DNA from: CAYFUR01 sp964346275
GTDB taxonomy: Bacteria; Sumerlaeota; Sumerlaeia; SLMS01
Assembly: GCA_964346275.1 (NCBI GenBank)
Contig: CAYFUR010000044.1
Span: 1-30,592 of the forward strand
Direction: 5' to 3'
Length of the DNA: 30,592 nucleotides
The notes under the pieces are model-generated. The model searched no databases, was not told the origin of the DNA, and saw only the letters and a program-made list of their open reading frames with translations. Positions 30,535 to 30,592 of this stretch are shown here, in pieces (the stretch's first letter is position 1; every line of letters starts with the position of its first letter). A program made the position numbers and the translations under genes.

Positions 30535-30592
30535 CTACTCGATTTCGCTGAGTTCGCCTTTGAGCTTCTGGGCGAAGGAGTTGCCTTCGAAG
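30535..30592 (-). CDS. C-terminal end of an unidentified protein (cut by window edge)
   Basis: The last 18 codons of a minus-strand frame read FEGNSFAQKLKGELSEIE, followed by tandem stops TAG TAA (30537-30532) and then a good terminator hairpin. The charged, helical end is not enough to name a family. Support comes from the tandem stops and the terminator placed where a gene end would need it. The rest lies outside the window. Confidence 0.55.
   Translation of the reverse strand, partial: FEGNSFAQKLKGELSEIE

Noticed and set aside
1..30592. Search by eye for CRISPR repeats, tRNA, rRNA, insertion sequences and attachment sites.
   Set aside because: No regularly spaced repeats, cloverleaf arms, transposase motifs or flanking inverted/direct repeat pairs were found.

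Overview
The window is GC-rich and gene-dense, and looks like a chromosomal piece from an uncultured Gram-negative-type bacterium. Signs are a lipoprotein signal peptide, Sec-type export signals, O-antigen-ligase-like membrane proteins, a bacterial tricorn-type protease and a pseudopilin-like protein. I see no rRNA, tRNA, insertion sequence, CRISPR array or intact prophage. The gene mix would fit a candidate phylum such as Sumerlaeota or Hydrogenedentota, but that placement is a guess from style, not proof.

Layout. (1) 1-5.7 kb, housekeeping: the start of a lipid/diacylglycerol kinase (minus), then tatD, an esterase and leuS (plus). A low-molecular-weight protein phosphatase with an unusual lysine/serine-rich tail converges on leuS. 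(2) 5.9-11.4 kb: a helical-repeat protein (minus) diverges from a membrane-anchored pseudopilin-like protein, followed by a double hairpin/terminator and a 1133-residue exported tricorn-like protease. (3) 11.5-17.7 kb: a four-gene surface-glycan cassette in which every junction is a 4-base ATGA overlap: a large Wzy/O-antigen-ligase-like protein with a helical-repeat tail, an unknown 124-residue protein, a second O-antigen-ligase-like protein and a GT4 glycosyltransferase. (4) 17.7-22.9 kb: dus (minus), a single-domain response regulator, a superoxide dismutase, a squalene/phytoene-synthase-like protein with a broken first aspartate motif, a PTS EIIA protein and a second glycosyltransferase. 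(5) 22.8-30.2 kb, all minus: an M16 peptidase, an exported glucose/sorbosone-dehydrogenase-like propeller protein, then a compact trio of PEGA lipoprotein, FHA-GAF histidine kinase and an exported protein built from repeated aromatic-Pro strands. (6) 30.2-30.6 kb: an AT-rich patch with a 33-codon remnant of a family starting NVF(I/L)NCPFD, a terminator, and the last codons of an unidentified minus-strand gene.

How the parts may work together: regions 3 to 5 are biased to the cell envelope (glycan polymerisation/ligation, two GT4 enzymes, lipoprotein, secreted propeller enzyme, exported repeat protein). The FHA-GAF kinase sits between two exported proteins and may report on envelope state; the orphan receiver protein about 5 kb away is a possible partner. 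The most promising candidates for new biology are the ATGA-linked glycan cassette, the PEGA/kinase/aromatic-Pro-repeat trio, and the phosphatase with a histone-H1-like tail.
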